Of a DNA stretch of 64,000 bases, positions 26,776-38,428 are shown piece by piece. The DNA comes from Labia minor. Taxonomy: Eukaryota > Arthropoda > Insecta > Dermaptera > Spongiphoridae. The notes under the pieces are model-generated. The model did no database searches. It had not been told where the DNA came from and worked only from the letters and a program-made list of their open reading frames with translations. The stretch's first letter is position 1. Every line of letters starts with the position of its first letter. The DNA lies in the NCBI GenBank assembly GCA_963082975.1, contig OY720349.1, positions 68,136,501-68,200,500 on the forward strand. The letters are read 5' to 3'. A program made the position numbers and the translations under genes.

Positions 26776-27083
26776 TTATAGTTTATAGTTTTGGAGCGTA
26801 TGATATCGCTCGAAACACTCTCCAATATGTAACCCTGGCTTGCGAGTACATGTTTTGCAAATATATCTCGTTTCATGTCTGCCACCTTTTACATTTCGTC
26901 TTGAGCACACTATACAATCCTTTTTTTTGCCTTTATTTGGACCCAAAATGTGCAATTTTCCATTAAGTCGATCTTCTTTGATTTCCGTTGATGGTCTTCC
27001 AGTCAGCTCCTGAACAAAGTTGAAATGTGTCCTTAGTCGACTATTTTGGCGTTGTTGCGTCAACGTTTTAGGAATAACGGCCA
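26776..27083 (-). CDS. lola: lola alternative terminal exon with piggyBac-like cysteine domain
   Basis: About 102 residues. The C-terminal part reads C57-x2-C60, then HETRY (70-74), C76-x2-C79, KPGLH (82-86), C90-F91 and YHT (94-96). This is the classic layout of the piggyBac transposase C-terminal cysteine-rich domain, with DRLNGK (38-43) upstream as in the family. The acceptor is CCTATCTGTTGCAG before base 27083, phase 1. The first nine residues and the upstream intron match the zinc-finger exon at 25251. The product starts at the acceptor, not at an internal start codon. The likely role is a protein- or DNA-binding tail on a BTB protein. No catalytic DDD residues are present, so it is not an active transposase. 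Confidence 0.65.
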
Positions 27084-28443
27084 CTGCAACAGATAGGCAA
27101 TAATGTTTTGTTGTTCATAATTGCAATAAATAGAAGTTGAGAAAAGATATCAAACTTGAGGAAATATGATGTATTTACTATAATATGTAATATAATAAAA
27201 CACAATCAAGGAAGTAAACAAAGAAACTTAGCTAAGGAGTAGAAGAGTGCAAATGGGGTGCACCCGAGAGGTCTCTAAAATAAGACTATAAGACATTTAA
27301 GATTTAAATAATATATTATAATAATTTAATAATAATAATAATAATACTGTTTTTATTAAATATTTTTTTTAATTATAATATAAACAATAAAGTCAGTTGA
27401 TGAAAACAAAATTACAATTTTGTAAGTCTGATATATAATTAGAAATTATAAAACTCAAATGCTGATTAATTCATTCTATTAATATATATGAGTCCAAAAT
27501 ATAATAATTAATATTGTTTTCTATATCATTTGAGTGAATTATAAATTTTGTAGGAAAAATGTATTTTCAAATAAATGTGTTAAATATAAATTACTATTCA
27601 ATTTCTTGGCTGAGGAAAATTTATAATAAATATTTAAATAACACATAAGATAGCGTTAACTAAGCTTTGAAAATGAAATGTTGAACTTTTATACTAGAAT
27701 TTCTATGTAATTCAATATCTGATCCTAAGAAAGGGAAATGAGCTACAAGACTTTTGTCCCTCAATCAAATGTTCCCCTAATATTTAAGTATTCTATTGTA
27801 ATATTCCGGGAGGGAAGGAACTGGAAGATATGAACAAAAAAAAAAAATTCAATTCCATGAATTCAAAATAAATTTTCAATGGAAATCAATTTTGAAATCA
27901 TTTATGGAGGGTAGGAATGTAAAAAATATATAAATTCACTCATACATATCACATATTTTGAAAAGTAGGTATGAAGAATCTCAATGAAATAAACAAAAAG
28001 TTTAATTTTAGTGTAAATAACATTTCAACAAGTCTTTACTGTAAAATCGATTAAATTTAAATTTATTCGAAAAGAAAAGGAAAAGAGGATGAGGGGAAAT
28101 CTAATTAAATAAAAAGATAGATTTCATCATATTTATTTAAATATTTTTACAAATGAGTTCTTATTTTAATATTATATATCTCAGTTAAAATATGAAACAA
28201 ATATATACAAATACGTATGTATGTATAGTGATGAAAAAATGTTAACGTCATTTAATTAATATTATATATTAAGTTTATATTTTAAAGTTTTATTGAAAAA
28301 AAAAAAAATCATTATCATTTCAATGATAAATTATAATAAATTACTTATGTCAATATTTATTAATTCTATTAAAATACAAATTCTTTGTTATTTAATAAGC
28401 ATTCAAAATGTTTGTAAATTTAAACAAATTTGATTGAAAAAAA

Positions 28444-28694
28444 TTATCGAGGCCATTTCGGAGGTTTATTATGTTTTGAAAGGTGTACAATTAAATTACT
28501 TTTCTGATGAAACGATTTTGAACATAAATGACATTTAAAAGCGGGTTCTTTAAAACATTCATATCTTAAATGTCTTCCAAGTGTTGATCTTTGTTTGTAG
28601 GTCTTTCCGCATTGTGGACACTTATATATGGGCGCAAAATGGTTCCATAGAGGGTGCGTGTGAGGTATCTTTGCTGGACCAGCTTTTTGGAAAG
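28444..28694 (-). CDS. lola: lola alternative terminal exon, two zinc fingers
   Basis: About 83 residues, read directly from the minus strand; it has no internal ATG-started frame of note and is easily missed. The acceptor AATTATTTTTTTAG precedes base 28694 in phase 1. Fingers: C26-C29-H42-C47 (C2HC, YECF in place of the usual YECG) and C55-C58-H71-x3-H75 (C2H2 with a three-residue His spacing, where the sister exons have four). The tail NKPPKWPR is short, and the stop is at 28444-28446. The N-terminal 25 residues are Pro- and His-rich. Confidence 0.82.
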
Positions 28695-29609
28695 CTAAAA
28701 AAATAATTAAAAAATAAAATAGGAAAGGAGCAACGTTTTAGTAAATAATTTAAATCAATCATAGATACAGATATTAATTTTAATGTTAAATAATAAAAAT
28801 AATAAATCTACATTAACATGACCAATTAATTGTAATATGTAGGGGCAATTTCAAAGTTATTTTCAATAATAACAAGAAAATATACGAGTATATGTTTAGA
28901 AATGATGTGAAAGAATAACCAAATGTAAAAATTATGTTAATGCTTCCGATAATCGAATTTTGAAGCAAACCGGATTTTATTAATAAATTTATAAGGAAAA
29001 AAAATATTTTAAATAATAAATAAATGATGTTCAATATTATGATATATTTAATTGTTTATAAATAGTCGATTAAATAATAAATAATTTTTTTTTTATTAGG
29101 AAGTATATGAGCATGCATGCATAGGAAATGCATATTTTCTAGTTTAAATTTAATTTGAGCAATTGAAACAAAGATAAAAAAAATAAAGAAATTCATATAA
29201 TAATTTTATTACTTATCAAAACTAATTTTACAATAACAAAAACAAATCCGACGAAAATGGTCAAATAGAATACAAATTTTTAAATGAGAATTATTTTTTC
29301 TATTTCAATCAAAATAATTTTTTTATTTTTTTTTTTTTTTGTCTTTTACAAAAATGTGACTAGCTTAATTAATTCCTTTTGAAATTATTGAATATAACAA
29401 TTATATAGTATTTAAATGCAAAATAAAATATATTTTCTCTTTTATGATTATTTAAAATTTTTACAATATTAGGATTTCATACGGAATTAATTTAGGAGAA
29501 TTGGGAGAATTTCTTTTGTTTTTTAAGAAAAAAGATTATTTATTTGTTTATTTAAACAAAAAATTATTGGCAAAGCAAAATTATTTCGCTGACTTTAGAT
29601 ATATTATAG

Positions 29610-30677
29610 CAGTGGTTCTCAACCTTTTTTTCACGCGTACCCCATAGTTTTACATATTTTTGTAAGTACCCTTTTCCTATTAGTTTTTTTTTTTTGTTTT
29701 TTTTTTTTTTTTAATTCAAGATTAAGGTTCAAATAAAAATAACTAGATTTTTCATTTTTGAAATTTTATTTTGTGAAATTAAAAAAAAATATAAATGTAT
29801 GTTTAATAATGAAAAATAATGAAAAAATAAAGAAAAATGCCAATACATGATTAAATTATAAACATAGAAACAATAAATATAAAATATATACTAAACAAAT
29901 AACTAATTTCAAATAAATGAATTTAATTGCTAATGAGAAATTTGCTGTGTTAAATTTTCAGCAATTTTCTCATAATTTGGTTCCCAGGACATCAATTGAT
30001 ATCGAATTGATATCCGCTGATGCGTTTAATTTATTTCTTTTTTTTTTTGTTTGTTTTTGTATCACAATATTTTGCAAAGCCGCTTTCACATAAATAACAT
30101 AATAAGTGACAAACGGCAAAAGTCGTATAATGGCCTTTTTAGCAACATTTGGAAAAAGTTCTTGAAATGTAATCCAAAATGTCGAAGCAGGCACACAAGA
30201 AAATTGTTCTTTATATGTGGAGTCGTAGCAAATTTCAATCAGTTCTTCTTCTTCTTTTGAAGATAAACCCGAATAGTTTTTATATTTTGAAAACGGATCT
30301 GCTATCCACATATCCTTTTCAAAGTTTTTGTTTTTTGGAAAATACTCTATAAAAGAGCTTGACAAATTTGAAAGATGTTCTAAAATTTCCTTTTTTAAAT
30401 TAAAATTTATTCAAGTACTGTTTTCCAACAAGTAAGAATCAAACAAATTAAAACAATCAAATTCATGTCTCTTAACTCATTCTATCCACATACTAATTTT
30501 CGCTTGAAAAACTCAAAGGTAAGCAATTATACTACTTTATGTTTTATTAAACTTATTAAAAAATCTAGAAAATTTATTATTATCACAAAAAATTAATAAA
30601 ATTCGCTATTTTATACAGAAGCTAAACTGTACCCCTCGGACAACACCTGCGCGTACCCCTCTGGTTGAGAACCACTG
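29610..30677 (-). mobile_element. hAT transposon remnant (Buster/ZBED5-like), internally deleted
   Basis: The ends are CAGTGGTTCTCAACC and its exact reverse complement, the usual terminal repeat of this hAT type. The flanks TATTATAG and GATTATAG match in 7 of 8 bases, the 8-bp target duplication expected for hAT. A minus-strand frame at 29970-30365 carries EEEELIEICYDSTYKEQF and a later FW ... LLPF segment, as in the C-terminal part of ZBED5-type transposases. The N-terminal and catalytic parts are missing, so the copy is dead. Confidence 0.75.
29970..30365 (-). pseudogene. hAT transposase C-terminal fragment
   Basis: 131 codons inside the hAT copy. The segment with LSSKEEEELIEICYDS, FW and LLPFVTYY matches the C-terminal region of ZBED5/SCAND3-like hAT proteins as I know them. 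No BED finger or catalytic domain is present, and it is not part of lola. Confidence 0.55.
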
Positions 30678-31216
30678 GATTATAGGAACAGAATATGTAG
30701 AGATTTGAAATATTGGTGAACTCAATTGAATAATTATAATTCTATATTAATCAAACAAATGAAACATAATTAAATAAAATGAATATTGTATAATAAGAAT
30801 AAAGAAAAAGTTTACAAGAAATAATTATAATATTTCTTAAAAAAAAAAATAAAAAAAAAAAATAAAGAATTATTTTATATTCATTAACAAAACTATTTTA
30901 GTTTTTATACTTTAAATTTTTAATTATATTATATTTTATTAAGAAAATTAAATTTAAAAAAAAAATAAGTAATTAAATTGAATAATATAATAAATTTAAA
31001 CGAAAACATCTGAAAAGTTAATTATCACAATGAAAAATAGTATTTTATAAGTCTTTTCTTCTAGACTTGAGTCTTTTTCATATTTTTTTTTTTATTTTAT
31101 ATTAATGACTAGCTTTGCTGTCATTATTTTTGAACACAATTAGCGATAACATAAATAAATATATATATTTTCTATAATTATATTAATAAGTAGGAACTCG
31201 TGACTAGAGGTGAGCT

Positions 31217-31419
31217 TCAATTAAACGGTGTATCTTCCCGATGAACACTTTTTAAATGTCGATTTAAACTATGTTTAAATGCAAATTTAAATTTACAAAA
31301 ACGACATATATATGTCCGCTCTTTGCCACATTCGAATTTCAAATGACGTTTCAATGTGGAAAGGTAAGTGTAGTCTCGTGAACATCGGGGGCAAGTATGT
31401 TTCAAGTCGGCGAACATAT
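31217..31419 (-). CDS. lola: lola alternative terminal exon, two zinc fingers
   Basis: About 67 residues, one of the shortest. Fingers: C10-C13-H26-C31 (FECG) and C39-C42-H55-H60. The acceptor GTTTGTTTCTACAG precedes base 31419, phase 1. It is the nearest terminal exon downstream of the 66-nt cassette at 32293-32358, so it is the likeliest partner for that cassette. The short pre-finger segment (DMFADLKHT) would be lengthened if the cassette is included. Confidence 0.85.
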
Positions 31420-32292
31420 CTGTAGAAACAAACAGGCAAAACAAAGATTCATACATTTGTTTTAATTATTAAGTTAAGAGATTTTATTAAGATAATTAAA
31501 AAATGAAAATATTATTTGAAAATGATTTCCTTCACATGGTGAATGGAAAAAGATTGAAAAAACCAGAAGTTGCACGATATCTATGCATCTAAGAATAACA
31601 GATACAAAGAAATCAATATTATAATCAATACTAAAAAGAGAAATTATTTGGGAGTAGAAAGTTTATTCACTTGAGAACACTTTATGGAAGATATAAATTT
31701 AATTTATATTTTGACATAATAATGATTAAAATAAATAAATAATAGCAATTGTCTGAAATTAAATTTTTTTTTTTTCAAAATTAAACTTACTTATACTTAA
31801 AAATGAATATACTTAAGATGATATAAATAATTTTAAGTAAAACAATGAGGGTCATATGAATTTTTAAACAGAAAACTTTTATTATATGATTTTGAAATAT
31901 TTAATGTTTCTCATTAAAATTTACTATTAAAATTTTAAATTTTCTTTCTAAGATTAAATTAATTAATTTTTTTTTTTTTTTAATCATGAGTTTTTGATTT
32001 ATGGGATTCGAAGAAAAGAGAAAAAACGAGGGGATAGTATTTCCTGAAAGTTTACAACAAAAAACAACATCTACAATTAAAACTTAAACGCGTATAATAA
32101 AATTCCAAGAAAATATAATTTATTAAATAAGAAAAAAAAAAATTTTATGATCGATCAAATTGAACATACAATTATCATTATCAAAAATTTAATGACATAT
32201 ATTATTTAAATAGGTGTCAAATTAATTCAAAATACCTGTTTTAATTAAAGTTTCCTTTAGTAAGTAGAAGAATAGGAAAGTGGTATTCATAC

Positions 32293-32358
32293 CTGTTTTG
32301 ATTCCCGAAGAATCCTGCTCTTCCAATATCGTATGCACATTCAAGCACAGAGGAAGAT
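32293..32358 (-). CDS. lola: Internal 66-nt cassette exon, phase 1-1
   Basis: The minus strand shows a strong acceptor (TTTGACTTTTTCAG) with a branch-point-like TACTAAT about 20 nt upstream. Then come 66 open nucleotides and a good donor (AACAG then GTATGA). Length is a multiple of three. Entry is in the same phase as all terminal exons and so is exit, so it could sit between the common exon and any terminal exon without breaking the frame. It encodes 22 residues, including DLPLCLNVHT and an acidic EEQD. It is the only internal exon recognised in the window. The peptide is not one I know. Alternatively it could be a cryptic exon. Confidence 0.5.
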
Positions 32359-34012
32359 CTGAAAAAGTCAAATGGAAAACGATTAGTACAAATCAATTAA
32401 TTTCTTTAAAAATCAAAACTAGAAAGCTTCAACACTCACCATTTACCACATACCAAAAAAAAAATAAATAAAAATAAATAAATAAAATAGATAAATAATT
32501 ATTATAATAATAATAATAAAAAACAAAACACAATATCAAAAAATTCGGAAACTACTTTCATCGAAAACATTCAAAAAGCAAATTGTATATAAGATATGTC
32601 CACCATTTTTACTTTTTTTTTTTTTTTTTTTAGATAAATAATAAATTGTATATTCACTTCTTGTTATATACATTTTTTATTAAGGTATTTTAATTTATTC
32701 AAATAATTTACAATGACATTTGACATTATATTTGTAAATTTTTAATTTATGAAAACATAGAGCGGTTTTCTTCATTAGGCCTCTGAGATACACTTGGATT
32801 ATATTTTATTTACGTATAATCAATAAATAAATAAATATAAAAAAAGAATTTAGAAGATAATGTTAAATTTTTAACGATGGACGGTCTATAGTTGTCGACA
32901 TACTTAAACTTATTCTTTTATTTATGAAACAAAAAAATGTAAAGAGATTATTATTATATAATTTATATTAAATTATTATAGATAGAAATTATAATCAGTA
33001 AAATTATTTAATTATAAAACTATAATTTTTTCTATAATAATGGAAGTAGATATTTATTTATTTCTCTAAATATGATAAAATTAATAATAAAAAAAAATTA
33101 AAAATACCATTTTTTCGCTATTTTTGATATTATTAATGATTTATTTAAAGAAATTGGATATTAGCAAACCTGTTTTATAAATTCTTAAAATTTATTTATT
33201 AAACTAAAATAAAAAAAATCCCCTAGAAGAACTTGTAATTAATAAATTAAGGACAAAATTAAATGTATAAACTTATTAAAAATTGAATTTATGAGAGAAT
33301 TTTTTTATTTTTTATTAAAAAACAATTATATATCGAACAATTATAATAGAATTATTATTATATTTATATCACTAAACCTGAGATCATCTATTTTATAACG
33401 TTTTTCTTAACTTCACTTGGCGTCTGTCTCACTGTCTCTTTGTCTGTCTGTTCGTTCTTTTGACAAATTGAAATCAATTTTCATCGACTTTTTATTGATA
33501 TAGACTTTTGAAAATTTTTATAGATATTTCAATGTATCCCTTGAAGGTATAGAAGAAATATAATTGAATTATAATTAATTAATTGTAATTCATTAGCGAT
33601 TAATTACTTTTAGTAACTAACACCTTTTGTATTGCTCCGATTAATTTTTTTTCAACGGATTTTGAAATATAAATATTGATTTCAAGATAGATTTTCAATT
33701 TGAACGTATTTAAAAATATTTCATAGCATTAAAATTAATGATGAATTCTTATTAATCAGTTGTAACGCCAATGTGGAGGCGTTTCTTCCCCCTCAGATGG
33801 TATAGAGAAAATATCTTTTTTTTTATACATTGTATATGTCCCCGATAGAAAGGAAACAAAACAATAGAATAACCTTTTTTTATGAAGACTTATATATCTT
33901 TATATATTTATTAAATCTCATATTAATAAAAATAAGTTTATAGATGAACGAAAAATGTTGGGCGCATTTACTTCCATACAATTAACTTCCTTTATAGAGC
34001 TATAATTCATAT

Positions 34013-34740
34013 ATATATGTTGCAGTCAAAGCATTCATTTAGTAAAAGTATACATTTACTAGCCAATGCATACATTTGCTAAAATCCGTAGTTAAAGTAT
34101 TCATTTTAACCGAAGAGAACACATTTGCTAGTGGATGTATGCATTCACGGACTGCTTCTAGTCAAAGTGGGAAGTGGGTTAAATTTACCATGGAAGTTTG
34201 AATTGTTCAAACAAATAACGTGTTTTTCTTATTTATAAATGTGTTTGTGTTTCAAATTATTTTCTTTCTATGTTAGATGCTTTTGTATTTTTATGTTATT
34301 AATAACTAGCTCTAGTGCAATATCATCGAGTCAATAATTAATTTAATTATTCGCATATTTATTTAATATTATAACCTATTTTCATTGTTCAAACTTATAA
34401 TTATTATGTAATTTCAAATTAATCATCCCAATTCAACATTTATGTTTTATTTAAATTTTTATGTTGCACAGACGAGCGGCTAAATCTAGAACGGCGATCA
34501 TGGTCCTGCGCTTGTCAATAAAACTTGTTCCAACTAAATTTTATTTTGAAATTCATCAATTAACGCTTTGACTGCAGTTGGTTAGTAACTACATACATTA
34601 CCTAGGTAATGCATGCATTCACTAGTCAGTGTCCATTCCAATAGTGAGCGAACACTTTGACTAAAATGGGAAGTGAATGTATGCATTGGCTAGTAAATGT
34701 ATACATTGACTGGAATGTACACTTTGACTGCAACATATAT
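34013..34740. mobile_element. Non-autonomous DNA transposon with long inverted repeats, about 0.72 kb
   Basis: The left end ATATATGTTGCAGTCAAAGC mirrors the right end CTTTGACTGCAACATATATA. The inverted similarity goes on for about 65 bp, including CATTTACTAGCCAATGCATAC on one side and its complement on the other. Shorter related words (AGTCAAAGTGGGAAGTG near 34160 and ACTAAAATGGGAAGTGA near 34658) lie further in. There is no transposase frame. The family was not identified. Confidence 0.7.
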
Positions 34741-35806
34741 ACTAAGATACATACCACACTAAAACACTTGTGGTGCCCCACACCACAAATAGATTGCGCC
34801 GCGCCAACGTGCACCAACCCAAGACGATAATAACATAGTGGAGATATTGTATATAAAGTAGATATTGTAAAACAATAAATTGTGTTAAGCGCACGTGGGG
34901 CACCACACACTTAATTAACAAGTAACACTATTTCTTCAAATATAATCAATCAACCAACCATTATGGATTTGATTGATAATATGTCATTTTAATAAAAATT
35001 CTTTTAAATTTTGATACATACTTTGATATAAGTATATTACAGTGAAAAATAATAAAAGATTAATTTCTTAGCTCTTGAACAACTATTTTATTGCATGATA
35101 AAAAAATTTGTTAGTTTATGTGTTTAAGAAAATTTTTATTAATACAAAAATTTGACTTGATTGTTCATATAAATAAATTAAATGCGCCCAATGTTTTTCG
35201 TTGAATATGAAGCAATTCATCCATAAACTTTGTCAGGCTTATAGAAAAATTATTTTATTCTTTTTAGTCGATTGGCAAAACGTTATTTTATAAAAGTTTT
35301 TTATATTTATATTTAATTATTAAGATAAAACAAAAAATAAATAAACAAAATTATCATTATCAAAAAAATAAAATATATTGTTGAATTGTTTTATAATAAG
35401 ATGGTGTTATAATCTAATAAATAAATTACTAATAAATACTAATCTTTGTGATTTTATCTTATTGTAATATTAAAAAAAAAATATATCATTACTAAAAATT
35501 AGAAAAATATTTTCCATGATGATCCAAAAGGAAATTTATTTTTTCTTATTAGTTTTTATATTTTTGTATTAATTTTTCTTAATGATATTAATGGTGTTTT
35601 TAAATAATAATAAAAAAAGAAAATAATTAAGTATTTTTAAATTAATTTATATTTCTAAGAATTTTAAACAATAATCATTAGTAATATTTATTTTATTTAT
35701 TAATTCGTTAGAAATGTTTAAATGATTTTTTTGCCATCTGTAAAAACTATAAATTATAATTTTATACACAAAATGAGAATAGAGTAAAGAAAATGATGAA
35801 CTTTTT

Positions 35807-36030
35807 TCATCTTAATTGAATTTTCTTGAGATGACGATTTATCAAATGCCTAGATAAATTGCTATTGTGAAACGTGGCATAAGGACAATAAAAACAACGT
35901 AAATCGGGTGTTCTGCCACATTCATAACGTAAATGACGACGTAATGACACCCGATTCACGTAAGCACGACTACAAATGTTACAACTATGTATACGGTATT
36001 TTTTTCTTGAAGCAGGCCGATAATGATCCA
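35807..36030 (-). CDS. lola: lola alternative terminal exon, two zinc fingers
   Basis: About 74 residues. Fingers: C17-C20-H33-C38 (YECG) and C46-C49-H62-H67; a basic leader (RPASRKKYR) and basic tail (LKKIQLR) flank them. The acceptor is TTGTTTCACAG before base 36030, phase 1. The second finger has an FHNSNLSRH recognition segment, unlike its neighbours, as expected for isoforms with different DNA targets. Confidence 0.86.
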
Positions 36031-37914
36031 CTGTGAAACAAAATGAAATTAATCAAGAATTAATCATACAATTAAGATTACGAAGAAATAAAAAATAATT
36101 GGTGTCTGTTTAGCATGCAAGTTAATTTTACACATTTTATATTTAGTACATATATAAATCACATCACATCACATCAATTCAATTCAAAAATATTAGTGTT
36201 GATCCTTTTTTATATGTATAATTTAAGTACATATTTATTTCTAGGGTGAATTGGAGAGTTTCTTTACTATTTATCTATCTTTAAGAATTGAGTATCAATA
36301 TAATTAAAATAATTCATAATAAATATATTCCAAATATTATAAAAATCATTCTTTTATTCTACATGTATGTATTGATAGTAATGCCGTTGTTAATGTTGAT
36401 AATAATGGATATTGATGATTCATTTCCTCCAAGAGATCAGGAACCAACCTTAGATCTTAAGTCAAATTAAAAAAAAAAAAAAAATAAACAGTGAGAGCAT
36501 AAATTAAAATTGATAAGGAAAGAGAAAAATAAAAAAAAACACTTTTTTTTTCTTTAATATTTTTAATTTATATATGAATAATAAAAATAATATAATGTTA
36601 AAATTTAAATATATTTGTATAATTTTATTTCATAGAAGTTGGATAATTAGAAAGGAAATATATAATAAATAAATATACCTGTATAGTACATTTAAGTATT
36701 GAATCAATGTTAAATCATTGTGAAATGTTATATTTTTAAATATGTATAATAGACAGAAAAATAACATTATTAAAACTTTGAGGTATTTACGAGTAGGTAT
36801 ATATTAAATCAAAAATATATACTTTTATATATATTTAAAATCATTTATACATATAAATAATCATAATGTATATATAAATTTTTAAATGTTTATGTTTTAA
36901 ATATATAAAATATTTTCCTATTATTATAAATACACATTTCCTTCTTAAAACAACATTCTTATAAAGAACACAATTAAATAATAATAATAATAATAATAAT
37001 ATTTTATAAGGAATATATTATCTTTTTTATAGTTTATTATAATATATTAATTAAATAAAATAAATTGAGGAATGTATAAAATTGATATTAATATTTATTG
37101 ATGTAATCAAGGGGTATATATCTTAACAAATTAAATAATAAGTTACCATAAATGAACGTCGGATTTAAATATATTCAGTAGAAATTATCATTTTTTTTAT
37201 TTTCAGCCTAAAATAACTTATTAAGAGATAATTTATTTGAAACAGGCACATTCAAATTGCTATAAATTTTCATTTATATATATATATATTAAATAAATAA
37301 ATAAAAAAAATTAACTATTTTTTAATTTTATTATTAAATAATGAGATCATTTAGTAATATAATAAAGGTTTGCAAAATATCGCCTATGACTCACTTCTAG
37401 GTATTATTTGTTAAAATTGGCACTGGCCTTTTGATATACACAACTCTGAATTTATATTTTTATGATTTATATACTTGCTCTTAAATCTTCCAAGAGGGTC
37501 CCAATTCCTATCCTTGTGAGCTCTTTGATTGACGTTACGAAGATAGGTAAAATTATTCCTAACTTTTACTTCAAATTAAACTTTTTCTCAAATTATATCT
37601 GTTTTTGATTGAAATATATTTCAGAAATAGATACTGACTTTCTGATCACCCTCCATTCCAACATTATAAGAGTGTTTTGAAAAATTTACAGCAAAATTAT
37701 TTTTACTAATATCTTATCTAAATCTAGTAAATTATTGAATATGAATTTCATGAAAAGAAATTTAAATTTAATTTAAATCCGGCGTTCGATTGGGTACATT
37801 TTCAAAAAAAAAAAAAAAAAATACCATGTAACAGTTTTTTTTTACATGCATATAAATAAGAATAAATATACCATATTAATAGCATATATACAAAGATGAG
37901 CACAAAAACTTATA

Positions 37915-38000
37915 TACCGTGTGTCCCACGTAAGGTTGGGTCGGCAAATGCGAGCTCCTTCGAAGGTGCCGGGGCCCAGATTTAAGTGGAACACACTGTA
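37915..38000. mobile_element. Short MITE, 86 bp
   Basis: The left end TACCGTGTGTCCCACGTAAGG and the right end (minus strand TACAGTGTGTTCCACTTAAAT) are imperfect inverted repeats. The inside is GC-rich (GGTGCCGGGGCCC), unlike the flanks. TA borders suggest a Tc1/mariner-type origin. Confidence 0.6.
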
Positions 38001-38090
38001 TATATATATATTTATATACCAATAAATATTTGGGATTCTACATTTCACTTTTTGATAGTTACCTATGTGCCCATCTATACATAAATGTTG

Positions 38091-38093
<3 letters not shown>

Positions 38094-38147
<54 letters not shown>
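38094..38147. repeat. (AT)n(GT)n microsatellite
   Basis: An AT run passes into about 18 GT units, immediately downstream of the 38166 exon's stop in transcription direction, so it probably lies in that isoform's 3' UTR or just beyond. Confidence 0.9.
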
Positions 38148-38165
38148 TATGATGAATCACAAGTG

Positions 38166-38428
38166 TCAATTTGAATTGATAAATCCATGTTTTCTTGCTA
38201 TATGAACCATGAGGGAGCTCTTTTGCCACATGGTTTTGGGGCAGACTGGACAATGAAATTGTGGGGATTTGCCACATTCATATTTTAAATGTCTCGTGAG
38301 GGATTTTTTATATCGGTATAATCGCAAACACCTGGGACACTGTGCATTGGCATTCTCGGCTGAATAACAACGAATTCTACTTTTGAAGGGCTTCGGGCAA
38401 TCATAAAATGTCTGAGATAATCGGCGAC
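38166..38428 (-). CDS. lola: lola alternative terminal exon, two zinc fingers
   Basis: About 87 residues. Fingers: C31-C34-H47-C52 (YECG) and C60-C63-H76-H81, tail GFINSN. The acceptor TTCTTCTTCTTCCCAG precedes base 38428, phase 1. The first finger (LRLYRYKKSLTRH) is close to that of the 25251 exon (FRVYKYKKSLKRH) and the second finger ends HIARKH against HIARIH, so the two are probably paralogous duplicates. Extra cysteines at 11 and 21 lie in the leader. Frame upstream of the acceptor is intron. Confidence 0.87.

Larger units (their letters stand above)
28695..31216. other. Intron with hAT insertion
   Basis: AT-rich filler surrounds the hAT copy at 29610-30677. A long A tract lies at 30837-30863. 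No exon was seen. Confidence 0.5.
31420..35806. other. Intron holding the 66-nt cassette and a TIR element
   Basis: Besides the cassette at 32293-32358 it has a repeat tail-like GTCTGTCTGTTCG stretch at 33410-33480, an unrecognised segment at 33760-33830, and the TIR element at 34013-34740. The rest is AT-rich and without exons. Confidence 0.5.

Noticed and set aside
26776..27084. Start of translation at the GTG near 27084
   Set aside because: The GTG spans the acceptor G and the first two exon bases; translation comes from the upstream common exon, so this is no start codon.
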